A DNA stretch of 64,000 nt, from contig NZ_JACSIT010000153.1 in NCBI RefSeq assembly GCF_014349155.1, positions 124,001-188,000 of the forward strand, in the 5' to 3' direction. Position numbers and translations under genes: made by a program. Source of the DNA: Neolewinella lacunae (GTDB lineage Bacteria; Bacteroidota; Bacteroidia; Chitinophagales; Saprospiraceae). Positions 36,801-45,400 of the stretch are shown here, in pieces. Numbering within the stretch: the stretch's first letter is position 1; each line of letters begins with the position of its first letter. Below the pieces are notes generated by a model, which made no database searches, was not told the origin of the DNA, and saw only the letters and a program-made list of their open reading frames with translations.

Positions 36801-36954
36801 CCTGTTGGACGGTTGCCCCCACGAGTGGCGTTCCATCCGTTCCGGCCACTTTGCCGCTCACCGTGGCTTGCTGACCAACGAGGGTGCCCCCCGCTAACAA
36901 AAGCCCTAAAAACCAGGAGCAGCGTAAAAAATTCGGTGGGTTAAATGCATTCAT
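33889..36954 (-). CDS. SusC/RagA family TonB-dependent outer-membrane transporter
   Basis: 1021 residues. After a signal peptide (ending LVGQQ) a carboxypeptidase-regulatory-like domain (~30-110: GTPLVGATVQQEDSTTGTVADFDGNYTL, VVSYTGYET) precedes the TonB box region and plug (LEQVVVTGYGSQKRSDITGAV, LLQGRTAGVLVTSGDGAPG, RIRGNNSL). The remainder is a 22-strand barrel ending RAYTFGLNVGF with terminal Phe. It imports oligosaccharides with the SusD partner using TonB energy. Its promoter should lie in the 595-bp region upstream. Confidence 0.94.
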   Translation of the reverse strand: MNAFNPPNFLRCSWFLGLLLAGGTLVGQQATVSGKVAGTDGTPLVGATVQQEDSTTGTVADFDGNYTLTVSGPNPVLVVSYTGYETRREAVAGRNTIDFVLDDNALTLEQVVVTGYGSQKRSDITGAVASVSSKDLEQAVFNTVDQLLQGRTAGVLVTSGDGAPGSPSTIRIRGNNSLSADNGPLYVVDGIPITGTPTFNPQDIANLEVLKDASATAIYGSRGANGVILVTTKRGTAGKTVIELDANTTTSTVLTDIEVLNGQQYAEYRNEASRLEGRPEPFPNPAEFAGQGFDWQDEIITAGQRTNVGLNISGGQDNVRFFVSGDYLLDDGIVLDSRFSRGNVRANVDVDAFNDRVTFAVGFNASHRQGQNAVSNLGGFPSALGPITNALLAEPLVPSLTFAGMTAENEQFYNPYLEVTAKEDRNFNTDLLGNIKMDVKLTDDLTFTFNGGANIRLGLRETFFPSTVGPGILSRGSATSNYGRGYDLTSSTYLNFNKTFNERHTFSATAGLEYSEFNNYSSNTSVSNFELEILGLDNVGIGTGLNNIGTGRSLSVLQSGFLRLNYSYLGKYLLTVTGRADGSSRFAENEKWGYFPSAAIGWRVSEENFLKGSQTISNLKLRASLGETGTQSIAPYQSLARYGTIQYPVGNNPALGFVPNSVEAPNLRWETTRQLNLGIDLGLWNNRLEFIFDYFVKTTEDLLANTPLPPQSGFGGALVNLGSIENRGIELGVNAFIINSPSFSWNTGFNFTTYETTVLELGGDGEVFGPAIAANFGGNAHIYRVGEEFGQFFGLVTTGLIQQSDLDAAMEAGVPLPAFNNDRELGHWKYADISGPNGEPDGVINNLDRQVIGSPNPDFILGWNNDFTYKNFSLNIFIQGTVGNDVLNAIRPVLNSGFANNESYKNQTLDWYLNRWTPENPTNDPRYPSINSASAPVADFMIEDGSYLRLKNVSLRYRIPFQNRAISSIQLYVTGTNLITLTEYSGFDPEVSALGSPLAPGVDLGVYPRQRAYTFGLNVGF

Positions 36955-37316
36955 AGCTAACCAGTTTCATTTTGTATGATCGAGCCCGGCCATACGCCAA
37001 GCCAGGCTCAATATTACCGGTGGCGGGTTGCCGAACGCATCCTGTACCTACCTGCTAGGGCAAATTCTTCCCTACTTTTTTTAGCCGACCCCTGCGTGCA
37101 TTGAGCGCATGATCGCACCCATTATACTGATTTACAGACACTTGCGCGCGCTACTGGGTAGCGACTGCCCGTGGCACCTCCCGTCGGGGGCAAAGCGGCC
37201 GCGAAGAGGTGCCCCCCGAAACTTGCGGTGGTGTGCTCAACTGCGGAAAGCGGGCCAGGGGGTCCGTTCGTGGCCGCCAGAAGGATACAATGCGGGCCAG
37301 AAGCGCCTCCTCAATT

Positions 37317-37334
37317 GGGCGCGGCCGCAGGTGC
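37317..37334 (-). repeat. R18 repeat, exact, left arm of an inverted pair
   Basis: Pairs with the copy at 37404-37418 over 15 bases (GGGCGCGGCCGCAGG with CCTGCGGCCGCGCCC) around a ~70-base loop. Confidence 0.85.
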
Positions 37335-37403
37335 CAGCAACGGATTAAATAGCCAGGGAAGTCCGCCGCCAACTTCCCCCAGCTCCTCCAACTTGCCCGG
37401 CAT

Positions 37404-37418
37404 CCTGCGGCCGCGCCC
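37404..37418 (+). repeat. R18 repeat, 15-bp exact core, right arm of the inverted pair
   Basis: CCTGCGGCCGCGCCC preceded by GCAT instead of GCA, a one-base insertion relative to consensus. Confidence 0.8.
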
Positions 37419-37548
37419 AGGGGAATATTGTGGTCATTAAACCGAAAAAGTGCCCTGCTAAACGCTGCCCAATTTCCTGGCCGCCCACTCCCCCATCCAG
37501 CCAAGCTCTCCAATTAACTCCATGCTCCACTCCATCGGCTCCTCCACC

Positions 37549-39417
37549 CTAAAACACCACCACCTTCCCCCGATAAAGCCCGCCGCTCCCCTGCCCTACC
37601 GCCAATACGACGTACGGCCCCGCAGGTAAATCCCCCAAATCTATTCCAGCTGCCGGCTCCTGGATTTCCCCGCGCCACACCCGCTGCCCCGCCAGGTTGA
37701 ACACCTGCACCGTCACCCGCTCCGCCACGCCCGCCAGCGTGAAACGCCCCCGACTCGGGTTGGGAAACAACTGCAGTTCGACCACCGGACGATCCCGTAC
37801 AAAACTGGAGGTCAGCCCCGCACAATCCCCCGCCATTTCTTCCAGCACCGCGCGGTATTTGGGCGCGGGAATCAGCGCCGTATCCTGGTCCATCGTCTCC
37901 AGCAGGCCCCAGCTGCCGTACTGCGCGCTGCGGTTGGCAACGAAAGAAAAGTTCATCAGCGGCAAGGGATCGGGCCCGCGCTGCAAACTGCGGATGCGCG
38001 CAAACCACTCCTTATACAGGTTGTACATCGCCGTGTCGCGTTGCACGTCCACCAGGGCCTGGGCGTACGTCGGTTCCACGCCAAAGGGGTTGGGCGTGAG
38101 GTGCTGCCCGCCTTCGTAGCAGGCAATGGGTTTGTTGATGCGGTCGGCCACCTCCGTTTTGATGTCCGAAACGTAGGCAAAGCTGCGGGGCATCGACTGC
38201 CGGGCCAGACGGGCCACATCCGCCGCCGTAGCATTAGTTCCCAGCCCGTCGAGCTCCGCCTCCGCTTCGTCGCTGAAGCCGAAGTAATAGGTCGGCGAAA
38301 CGTAATCGAACGAAGCGGTATCGATGTTGAAGGTCACGCGCTGCGCCACGTCCAGCCAGCCCGCCTGCACGCCCACTACCCGGCTGGTTCTTTCGGGCAC
38401 GGCAGCAAATTCTGCGGTCCAGACGTCGAGCATATTCTGAATAAACGTCGTGGTGCCCTCCGGCCACGGCACGCCGGGGATTTCACAGCCGTAGCGGTTG
38501 GCCCAGTGCGTTTGCGGGAAGATCCAGTTCCAGATTTCGTTGCTGTATTCCACGTAGATGTGGCGCCCGGGCTCCAGGTTATCGTGGAAAAAGCGGGCCA
38601 TTTCGCGGACGTATTCGGCGCTGGCCGTGTGCGGCACGCAGACCCAACCGTCTTTGTCGTAGTCGTTCATAAAGCGCACCATCATCTCGTAGGGCACCCC
38701 CTTGCTGTGGGCCCAGGTGTAGTAATCGGGCTGACTGCGTTCGGCCCAGTCGGTCAGGCTGCCGTCGCCAATGTCGCCGTCGCGGGTGCCCCAGCCGTTG
38801 GTGGAGCCCCAGTCCATGAAGCGGACGGTGGCAAAAATCCCGACTTTTTCGATCCAGAGCGGATTAAAGGGCTGCTCCAGGTAGGTGGCCTCCGCGCCGG
38901 GCATCAGCAGGCGGATGTTGTGGATGGGGTCGCTGGCGTTGCTGCGCACAATCTTAATTTCCACTACCCCATCGACGCGGCGGACGAGGTCGAAAGTGGC
39001 GCGGTGCGGGCCCGTAATCTGTAGATTTTCGTAGGTGCCGAAAAAATCCAGTTCGCCGTCGCCCTCCCAAAGAATGGTGTATTGGCCGAAGGGCCAGCCG
39101 TCAGTCCGGCCCCAGATCGTGGCCACGTGTTGGGGGTAAGGCGATCCGGCCACGCTTTGCGGCACGTGGGTCGGATAGCCATCGGGCCGCAGGCTGAGGC
39201 GGTCGGCGAAGCCCGAATTGAAGGGACTATTCGGGTCGCCGACCGACTTGGTATACCACTCCCGGCTGTTGCGCATCAGGTCCACGAAGGGCAGCTCCGT
39301 CCCCCAATCGGCCAGGCCGCCGAGGTTGGTGCCCATGGCCAGTTTGCAGCTGTCGGGAACCTGGGCGCTGACGCAGGTGCAGAGGAAAAGACTGAGGAGC
39401 AAGGGAAGTCTGGGCAC
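37549..39417 (-). CDS. Secreted glycoside-hydrolase-like protein with T9SS sorting domain
   Basis: About 622 residues if GTG at 39417 is the start (a TTG at 39480 would give 643 but has a poor leader). The signal peptide RLPLLLSLFLCTCVSAQ is R18-encoded. The central part looks like a clan GH-A barrel: HIYVEYSNEIWNWIFPQ has an Asn-Glu pair like the acid/base, and KPIACYEGGQHL offers a nucleophile Glu ~140 residues later. The last ~80 residues (LQLFPNPSRGRFTLAG, VFNLAGQRVW, LPAGPYVVLAVG) are a T9SS sorting domain. I cannot assign a CAZy family. It follows susC divergently spaced and may act on the same glycan. Confidence 0.72.
   Translation of the reverse strand: MPRLPLLLSLFLCTCVSAQVPDSCKLAMGTNLGGLADWGTELPFVDLMRNSREWYTKSVGDPNSPFNSGFADRLSLRPDGYPTHVPQSVAGSPYPQHVATIWGRTDGWPFGQYTILWEGDGELDFFGTYENLQITGPHRATFDLVRRVDGVVEIKIVRSNASDPIHNIRLLMPGAEATYLEQPFNPLWIEKVGIFATVRFMDWGSTNGWGTRDGDIGDGSLTDWAERSQPDYYTWAHSKGVPYEMMVRFMNDYDKDGWVCVPHTASAEYVREMARFFHDNLEPGRHIYVEYSNEIWNWIFPQTHWANRYGCEIPGVPWPEGTTTFIQNMLDVWTAEFAAVPERTSRVVGVQAGWLDVAQRVTFNIDTASFDYVSPTYYFGFSDEAEAELDGLGTNATAADVARLARQSMPRSFAYVSDIKTEVADRINKPIACYEGGQHLTPNPFGVEPTYAQALVDVQRDTAMYNLYKEWFARIRSLQRGPDPLPLMNFSFVANRSAQYGSWGLLETMDQDTALIPAPKYRAVLEEMAGDCAGLTSSFVRDRPVVELQLFPNPSRGRFTLAGVAERVTVQVFNLAGQRVWRGEIQEPAAGIDLGDLPAGPYVVLAVGQGSGGLYRGKVVVF
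39363..39380 (-). repeat. R18 repeat, two mismatches, in a signal peptide
   Basis: Encodes CTCVSAQ; preceded in the coding sense by CTTCCCTTGCTCCT. Confidence 0.8.
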
Positions 39418-39525
39418 AGGGAAACCGTGATTTTTGATGGCCCAAGGTAAGCACTTCGCTTTTTTTAATAACCCTGGCAAATCATCCTTGCCCCTCCAGA
39501 ACGGAGGTGCGCCTGAAAATTCACC

Positions 39526-40272
39526 TTACTCCTTCCGCCGAAAATCCAGGTTATAAGTTAACGCCGTTTGCAGGGTGTGGTTATTTTCCTGCCGCTCTCC
39601 GTCGGCCTTAATTACCCGGTGATTGAGGTAGCCGAGTTGCACGTTGAGGTCTTTGGTGAAGCGGTAGCCCAGTGCGCCATACAGCCGGTTTTGGTCGAGA
39701 ATATTTTTCACGATGCCGTTGCCGAAGCCCAGGAAAATCTCGTCGTAGGCCGCCAGAAAAAAGGTGTGGTCTTGCAGCTTGGGTTTACCCAGGGGGTAGG
39801 TGATTAAAAAGCGGTAGCGGGCGCGGTTTTTGAAGCGATAGCCCTCGTGCACCCGCTCGCCGGCGGCGTCGAGGCTTACGTTTTCCAGCCAGCGCTGCTC
39901 AATCCGGTAGCGGTGATGAAAGCCAAAGCGCCCCGCCCCGCCGCTGAGGGCCAGCTGCTCAAAAAGACGGTGTTCACCGAAACGCAGGGGGATGGGCTGT
40001 TCGCCGTAAGGATAGGAGACAATCCAGCCGTAGCCGCCCGTTACGGTGGTTTTATCGGCCACTTTCACGTCCAGGCCCACCCGTAGCAACGACTGCTGCC
40101 ACTCGCTGATCAAGCCACTGCGCCGCCACTGGTATTCTGTGTGCAGGGCCAGTTTATCGGTCAGTTGGTGGTTGCCGAAGTACATGTACCAGGCATTGGT
40201 CTGGCTGACGGATTGCCCGCGCAAGGGCAGGATTGCCAGCAGAAAAAAGAGGTTTAAGAGAAGATTTTTCAT
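39526..40272 (-). CDS. DUF2490 family outer-membrane-like protein
   Basis: 248 residues from the ATG at 40272. A signal peptide (MKNLLLNLFFLLAILPLRGQ) is followed by repeated amphipathic beta strands: NAWYMYFGNHQLTDKLALHTEYQWR, FHHRYRIEQRW, KNRARYRFLITYPLGK, QDHTFFLAAYDEIFLGFG, ENNHTLQTALTYNLDFR. This is the DUF2490 pattern, predicted to be a small outer-membrane barrel of unknown function. Lies between the glycosidase-like gene and the DAB locus, with an R18 pair upstream. Confidence 0.8.
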   Translation of the reverse strand: MKNLLLNLFFLLAILPLRGQSVSQTNAWYMYFGNHQLTDKLALHTEYQWRRSGLISEWQQSLLRVGLDVKVADKTTVTGGYGWIVSYPYGEQPIPLRFGEHRLFEQLALSGGAGRFGFHHRYRIEQRWLENVSLDAAGERVHEGYRFKNRARYRFLITYPLGKPKLQDHTFFLAAYDEIFLGFGNGIVKNILDQNRLYGALGYRFTKDLNVQLGYLNHRVIKADGERQENNHTLQTALTYNLDFRRKE

Positions 40273-40401
40273 TGTTTTAAGCAGTGCTTTTTTGCCCACC
40301 GTAAATCATTTAATTACGGAAAAAGGGGCAATATCCCTCCGCCTTTCCCGGCGCTGATGACCGGAAAAGACGGAGGAAATAAGGTTATTTAATGGACCGC
40401 C

Positions 40402-40548
40402 GGGCGCAGGGGCAGGTGCCACCAAACGGGTGATCCGGCGGGACCAGGACTAGGGCAGGACTTCCCCCGCTCCTCCCCCTTCGGGGGTTGGGGGGCCAAC
40501 CTACTCCCCCCTTTGGGGGGTCGGGGGGGAGCACCTGCGGCCGCGCCC
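40402..40548. repeat. Inverted R18 pair flanking two GC hairpins
   Basis: A degenerate R18 (40402-40419, minus sense, three mismatches) and an exact one (40531-40548, plus sense) face outward. Between them are CCCCC-TTC-GGGGG and CCCCCC-TTT-GGGGGG hairpins. It occupies the gap between dabB and the DUF2490 gene. No U-run follows, so a terminator role for the dab operon is possible but unproven. Confidence 0.7.
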
Positions 40549-40580
40549 AATGGCATACGCTGCGCGAAGAAATTGCGGCC

Positions 40581-42449
40581 TTAAGACGAGCGATACGCCA
40601 CCTCGTGGTAGCCTTTATCGTGCGGCCCGAGGAAGAGCCGCGAGTAGATGCGGAAAATGACCAGGCCATCGAGGATGATGTTCAGCACGATGAGGATGAG
40701 CAAGGGCAACTGGTTTTCGTGGATATGCCCCAGCATCAGGTCTTCGCCAATGAAGGTGGGCGTAATCGGGAAACCCGCCAGGCCCAAGGCAGCAATGACG
40801 AACACGAAAGCCAGCCGGGGGTGCTCGTAGGCGTGGCCGTGGAAACGGCTCAGCAGCGTGGATTCTCCGCTCCGGTACAATTTATTGATGCACCAGATGC
40901 CCAGCAGCCCCGCCGTGAAAATACCACTGAGGTAGATGTGGACCTGCGTAAAATCAAACTCTTCATTGAAGCCAAAAGCCAGAGACTGGTAGAGCTGGCT
41001 GACGATCACCAGCGCCCAACTCGTCAAAGCAGACCCCCGCTCGACGAAAGACTTGAGGATGAAAACCAAGCCCACGGCAGCAAAGGCCTCCGGCAGATAA
41101 CCCAGCAACCAGGCCGGCAGAAATTCCTGATGGTATACAGCGTAAAGCCCCATCAGAAACGGTGGCAGGGCCAGTACGTAGGTCGCCCGGTCGTCCAGAA
41201 AAGCGAAAAGCCGCCCCGCCTTTTTCAGCGGGTTCCACAGGAAATTGTACTGAAAACGATCGAGGTTAAATTCCCTGATGCCCAGCTGGAAAAAGGTGAG
41301 CTTCCACTTGTCCCAGACCGTAGACGTCCCCGGCTGCGCCGGCGCTTCGAACTGAAAGAATTGCTCATGGATTTTGTAAGCCAGCACCGAGGGGGAAACC
41401 AGCAGCTGGTAACACCGCAGTAAAGCATTGCCCACAAAGTGCAACATGGCCAAAGGATACCAGCCCAGCGCCACCCACACGAACATCAACCCGATCTGGG
41501 CCACGGAAGAATAAGCGATCTGCGTTTTCACCGAAGACTGCACACTGCCCGTAACCGTAGCGACGAAACAAGTCAGCAGCCCCACGCCCCCGATCAGGAA
41601 ATGAAACACCAGGTTTTCTTCCCAAAACGGCGCGGTACGGATCAGCAGAAATACCCCGATGTGCACCGATAGCGAGCCGTAAAAAATGGCACTCGAGGCA
41701 GTTGGCCCCTCCATCGCCCGCGGCAGCCACGAAGAAAAAGGAAATTGCGCCGATTTAACGAGCGCCGCCAACAGCAACAGCCCCGGAATGGCGTAAGCGT
41801 AAACGTTCTGCTGGAGAATGTGGGGCTGCGCATCGTGCAAACCCGTCATCTCCAAAAAATTTACGCTGTGCCCGAAGTAATGGTGGGTAATCCAGATGCC
41901 CAGTAATAAAGCCACATCGGCAACCCGGTAAAGCGATACCACCTTGAGGGCATTTTTCACCGGCAGGTATCGCTCGCGGTAGAACCCGATGAGGAAGAAG
42001 GAGGTAACCCCCAGCACTTCCCAACCCACGAACAATACTTCGAGGTTGCCCGCCAGCAAAACCAGCATGAGGCCGAAGTAGAAAAACTTGAGGTTGTTGT
42101 AAAAACGCTTGTAGCCTTTTTCGCGGTGGACGTACGTCCGGCTGAAAAACAGCACCAGCAAAGTCAGGAAGGTAGCCACCAGGGCGTAGCTGAACGAGTA
42201 GGCATCGAGCAACAGGTTGAGGTCAAACTCCATCTCTTCGGCACGGAAGAGCACCGGGCCCCGGTAATCCAAAGGCTCCAGGCCGCCCGCCAGCCAGCCC
42301 ACGGCCAGGCCCAGCAGGCCCAGCAGATTGAGCCCCACACTGACGACGGCCGCCAGAAAAATTGCCCGCTCCTCCCGGTTGGAAAAAGCAAAGCCAATGA
42401 GTAGCCCGACGAGCGGGATAAGGATAAGGAAAGGAAGTAATTGGCTCAT
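40581..42449 (-). CDS. dabB: DabB-like proton-conducting membrane subunit (NuoL/MrpA family)
   Basis: 622 residues, about 14-16 transmembrane helices. It has the antiporter-like core of the Complex I NuoL family: LEVLFVGWEVLGVTSFFLIGFYRER with the channel Glu, VKSAQFPFSSWLPRAMEGPTASSAIFYGSLSVHIGVFLL with the channel Lys, and VKTQIAYSSVAQIGLMFVW. It is preceded after only 8 bp by the DabA fusion gene, and no other Complex I or Mrp genes are present, so it is best read as DabB, which couples ion flow to DabA-driven CO2 hydration. Confidence 0.87.
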   Translation of the reverse strand: MSQLLPFLILIPLVGLLIGFAFSNREERAIFLAAVVSVGLNLLGLLGLAVGWLAGGLEPLDYRGPVLFRAEEMEFDLNLLLDAYSFSYALVATFLTLLVLFFSRTYVHREKGYKRFYNNLKFFYFGLMLVLLAGNLEVLFVGWEVLGVTSFFLIGFYRERYLPVKNALKVVSLYRVADVALLLGIWITHHYFGHSVNFLEMTGLHDAQPHILQQNVYAYAIPGLLLLAALVKSAQFPFSSWLPRAMEGPTASSAIFYGSLSVHIGVFLLIRTAPFWEENLVFHFLIGGVGLLTCFVATVTGSVQSSVKTQIAYSSVAQIGLMFVWVALGWYPLAMLHFVGNALLRCYQLLVSPSVLAYKIHEQFFQFEAPAQPGTSTVWDKWKLTFFQLGIREFNLDRFQYNFLWNPLKKAGRLFAFLDDRATYVLALPPFLMGLYAVYHQEFLPAWLLGYLPEAFAAVGLVFILKSFVERGSALTSWALVIVSQLYQSLAFGFNEEFDFTQVHIYLSGIFTAGLLGIWCINKLYRSGESTLLSRFHGHAYEHPRLAFVFVIAALGLAGFPITPTFIGEDLMLGHIHENQLPLLILIVLNIILDGLVIFRIYSRLFLGPHDKGYHEVAYRSS

Positions 42450-42457
42450 TTCCCGAA

Positions 42458-45400
42458 TTATTTAGAATGATAAACGTGGACGGGAAGGTTCTCCCGCGTC
42501 GCGTCCAAAAGGTGATTCGTAGCCATGGTGGGTGCCTCAACGATGACTTTTTGGATGTCGGCGCTCGTCCGGGGCGCACTCAGCGAACGGTAGGGCGCAA
42601 AACGGCCGTCGCGAAAAAGGTAGGTCTGCCCGTCGGCCGGGGAAAGAGCCACCAGGTGGATCCAGCCCTTCGCAAACCAGTCGTACACGGCCGGGTTGGC
42701 CCGGATGACGTCCAGGACGATGTCGGGCACTTGCTCAATGATCATCAGCAGGCGCACGGGGTCGTGGTTTTCCACCGTCTGGAGCGGAAGCCCCGTCCGG
42801 AGGTCGCCATCGGCACTGTTAACTACGCCAAACAGCCCCATCACGTGGTAAGGCAGTTTGGTGCCCGCCCCCATTTTTTCGTTGTCCATTCGCGAAAAGT
42901 AGTACTCCAGGTTGATGCCGCCGCAGACGATGGGCAGGGGGGCAATCACCTGCGCCAGCGTGCTGCCGGTGGGGTCCTGCCGGTAGTCGTAGGACTGGAG
43001 GAAGGCGCGGCGATCGAGGAAAAGTCCCTTGATTTTGGTACGGCTGCCCACGTAGCACAGCGCGTTGGTGCCGTGGCCGAGTTCCGCCCGGGGCTCGAAG
43101 TAGGAAACGGAGCGGTTTTTGATGTCCTGCCGGACCCGCCGGATATCCCGCGTATGGTCAATGGAGGCAAAGCGGCGGCTGCGTTCGCGCGCGTTGAGGT
43201 CCAGGGCCCTTTCGTAGGTCCCAACGTTGGCGCGGTGGCGGGCAGCGTTTTCGGGGTGGAGTACTTCCAGATCGTACCAGCGGATTTCGTCGCTCGCCGT
43301 ATCGTGCATCCCGCCGATGAATTGGAGGCCCGCAGGCAGGTGCAGGGAACGTTGGGCGAGCAGGGAACGGACCCCGGCGTGGTTGGCCATGAAGGCGAAG
43401 ACGCGGGCGTTGACCGCACCGGGCCGGCCACTGCAGGCCCCGCAATCGTAGGCACCGTGGTGGGGGTTATTGGCGCTGCTGCTGCCGTGGGCCACTACGT
43501 ACACCAGCGGGGCGAAGTGCTCCGTCAGGCCAACGTTGCGCAGCAGCCCCTCCACCACGTCGGCCATTTCAGCGACGGTGTACCCCACCTGCACCCCGTT
43601 TTCGCGGTGCCCGGGGTCTACGTTTTCGATCAGGAGTTTGCCGTTGATGTCCATGTGCGAGAAGGCATCGGCAATATCGGGGCGCATCTGGGGGCGGAAC
43701 TGATCGAGCACAAGCCGGATACCCGCCCAAAGACCCAGCGAAAAAGCCGCCAGTGCGCCCCGGAAGAAGGAATGGGAGGCCTTGCCATGGAAGTGTTCCT
43801 GACCGCGTTCGGTGGTCGCTTCAATTTCCTTGATCAGGTGACGGGGGGTAACGGGGGCCGGACAGTTTTTCTGGTAGAATTTACCGCCGAAGGGCTGGAA
43901 GTAGATGGCCGCACCGAAGAAGCCGGGGGCCCCCAGCGTCTGGCAGTTGGGGTCCACCTCCTCCAGGTGACGCCGCAGGGAGTCTTCCCGGTCGTCAATA
44001 CAGAACATGGCCTGGAAGCTGGGCCGGGCCGGTGCCGCCAGCCGGGGCGTGGCCGCAACGTGTTGAAGGGCACCGAGCACTTCGTCGTAGTAATCCAGTT
44101 CAAAGGCCATTTGCCAGAGGGCGAGTACCTCCTGGTGTTCGTCCAGCGGACTGGGGGCGAAGTAACTTTCCGGTACATCGGTCCGGTCTGCGGCCAACGC
44201 TTGCCAGCGGCTGCCCAGTTGGGTATCGAGGGCATCAATTTCCAACAGCAGCTCCAACACCACCAGGTCGTGGAGGGAGATTTTTTTGTGGTACAGGAGG
44301 GTTTCGGGGGTACTTTCCACGGCGGCCACAAAGCCGCTCCATCCCTTGTGGGCAAACTGCTGATCGAAGAGGTACTGCTCGTAGAAGGCAGGGTTGCCCA
44401 CTACCAGATCGAGCAGTTGCCGCAGCTCCAGCCCTTCGTCCAACAGCAATTCTTTCGCCCGCCGCGAGCGGAAAAAGCTGGTGTAGCTGCTGGCCTCCAC
44501 CGTGCGGATGGCCTTGAGCAGTCCCTGGTCTTCGAAGGGGAAGTGCCACAGGGCAATACCCTGATCGAGGTAACTGCCCAGGATGCGGAAGAGGAGGGGT
44601 TGGACCTGCCCATCCAGGTCAATGGCGTAGTAGTCTTGCCACAAACTGCGCAGCCGCCCGATGCGGGGGTTGTAAACGGTCTGGTAATCGGATTCCCGCA
44701 GTTTAGTCTCCCAGATGCTGGCCAGGGCTTCCCCCTTTTCCTGTACCAGGACGCGGTGCAGGATCTCAGGACGGATGCGGCCCAGGTCGTACAGGCGGCG
44801 GTATTCATTCAGGTTCAGGGTGACCTTCAGGCCAAAGACCTCGGCCGCCTTGAAAATCCCCGTAAAGAACGCTTCGTCCTGAAAGGCGTGGAGGGAATTG
44901 TGGTGGACAAAATCTTTGAGGGCCAGCTGACTGGGCAGGTAGTGGGCCAGCGCGTGGAGGGTGTGCGCTGCGTCAAAATGTTCCTCTGCTCCGCTCCTTA
45001 CCGCCTTGCCCGCCACGGCACCTTCCGCACGCCTGATCCGCGCCGACAGCGGGTGCGCAGAAACGGGAGCTAGGTGGTCTAAGCCCAGCAAGTGGACCTG
45101 CCCACCGCTGCGGGCGTAGTCTTCGGCGAACAAATGGAGGTTTTCCATTACCGAGTGATCCACCAGGCGCGCATCCTCGAGGTGGATGGTTACCTGCTGC
45201 CCGCCCGGGACGGCATCCAGGACCTTTTTGATGCCCAGGTAGTTGGTAAACAGCGCCGCGCTGCCGAGGTGAATGTGGACGCCTTCTTCCGTAGTCCTGA
45301 GCTGGGCACCGGAACGGAACAGCGTTTTCAGCGGAGCCCCGCGCAGCAGGTGCAGCACGATTTTGAGGGCCATACCGGCCGCAATCCCGATGAGCAAATC

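Larger units (their letters stand above)
36955..37548. other. Intergenic region with inverted R18 pair, upstream of susC
   Basis: 594 bp without a supported gene. It holds a GGCACCTC/GAGGTGCC inverted pair (37173/37206) and two R18 copies facing each other (37317 and 37404). A GCATCCTGTACCTACC stretch at 37031 resembles the inverse of the ACAGGATGCCC repeat. No clear -7 element for susC could be assigned. Confidence 0.5.

Noticed and set aside
40581-42449. NuoL-like protein considered as part of Complex I or an Mrp antiporter
   Set aside because: No nuo or mrp genes are nearby; the 8-bp spacing to DabA identifies it as DabB.
42467-45073. An 868-codon plus-strand frame opposite the DabA domain
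   Set aside because: The sense frame carries conserved zinc-site motifs in order; the antisense translation matches nothing recognisable.
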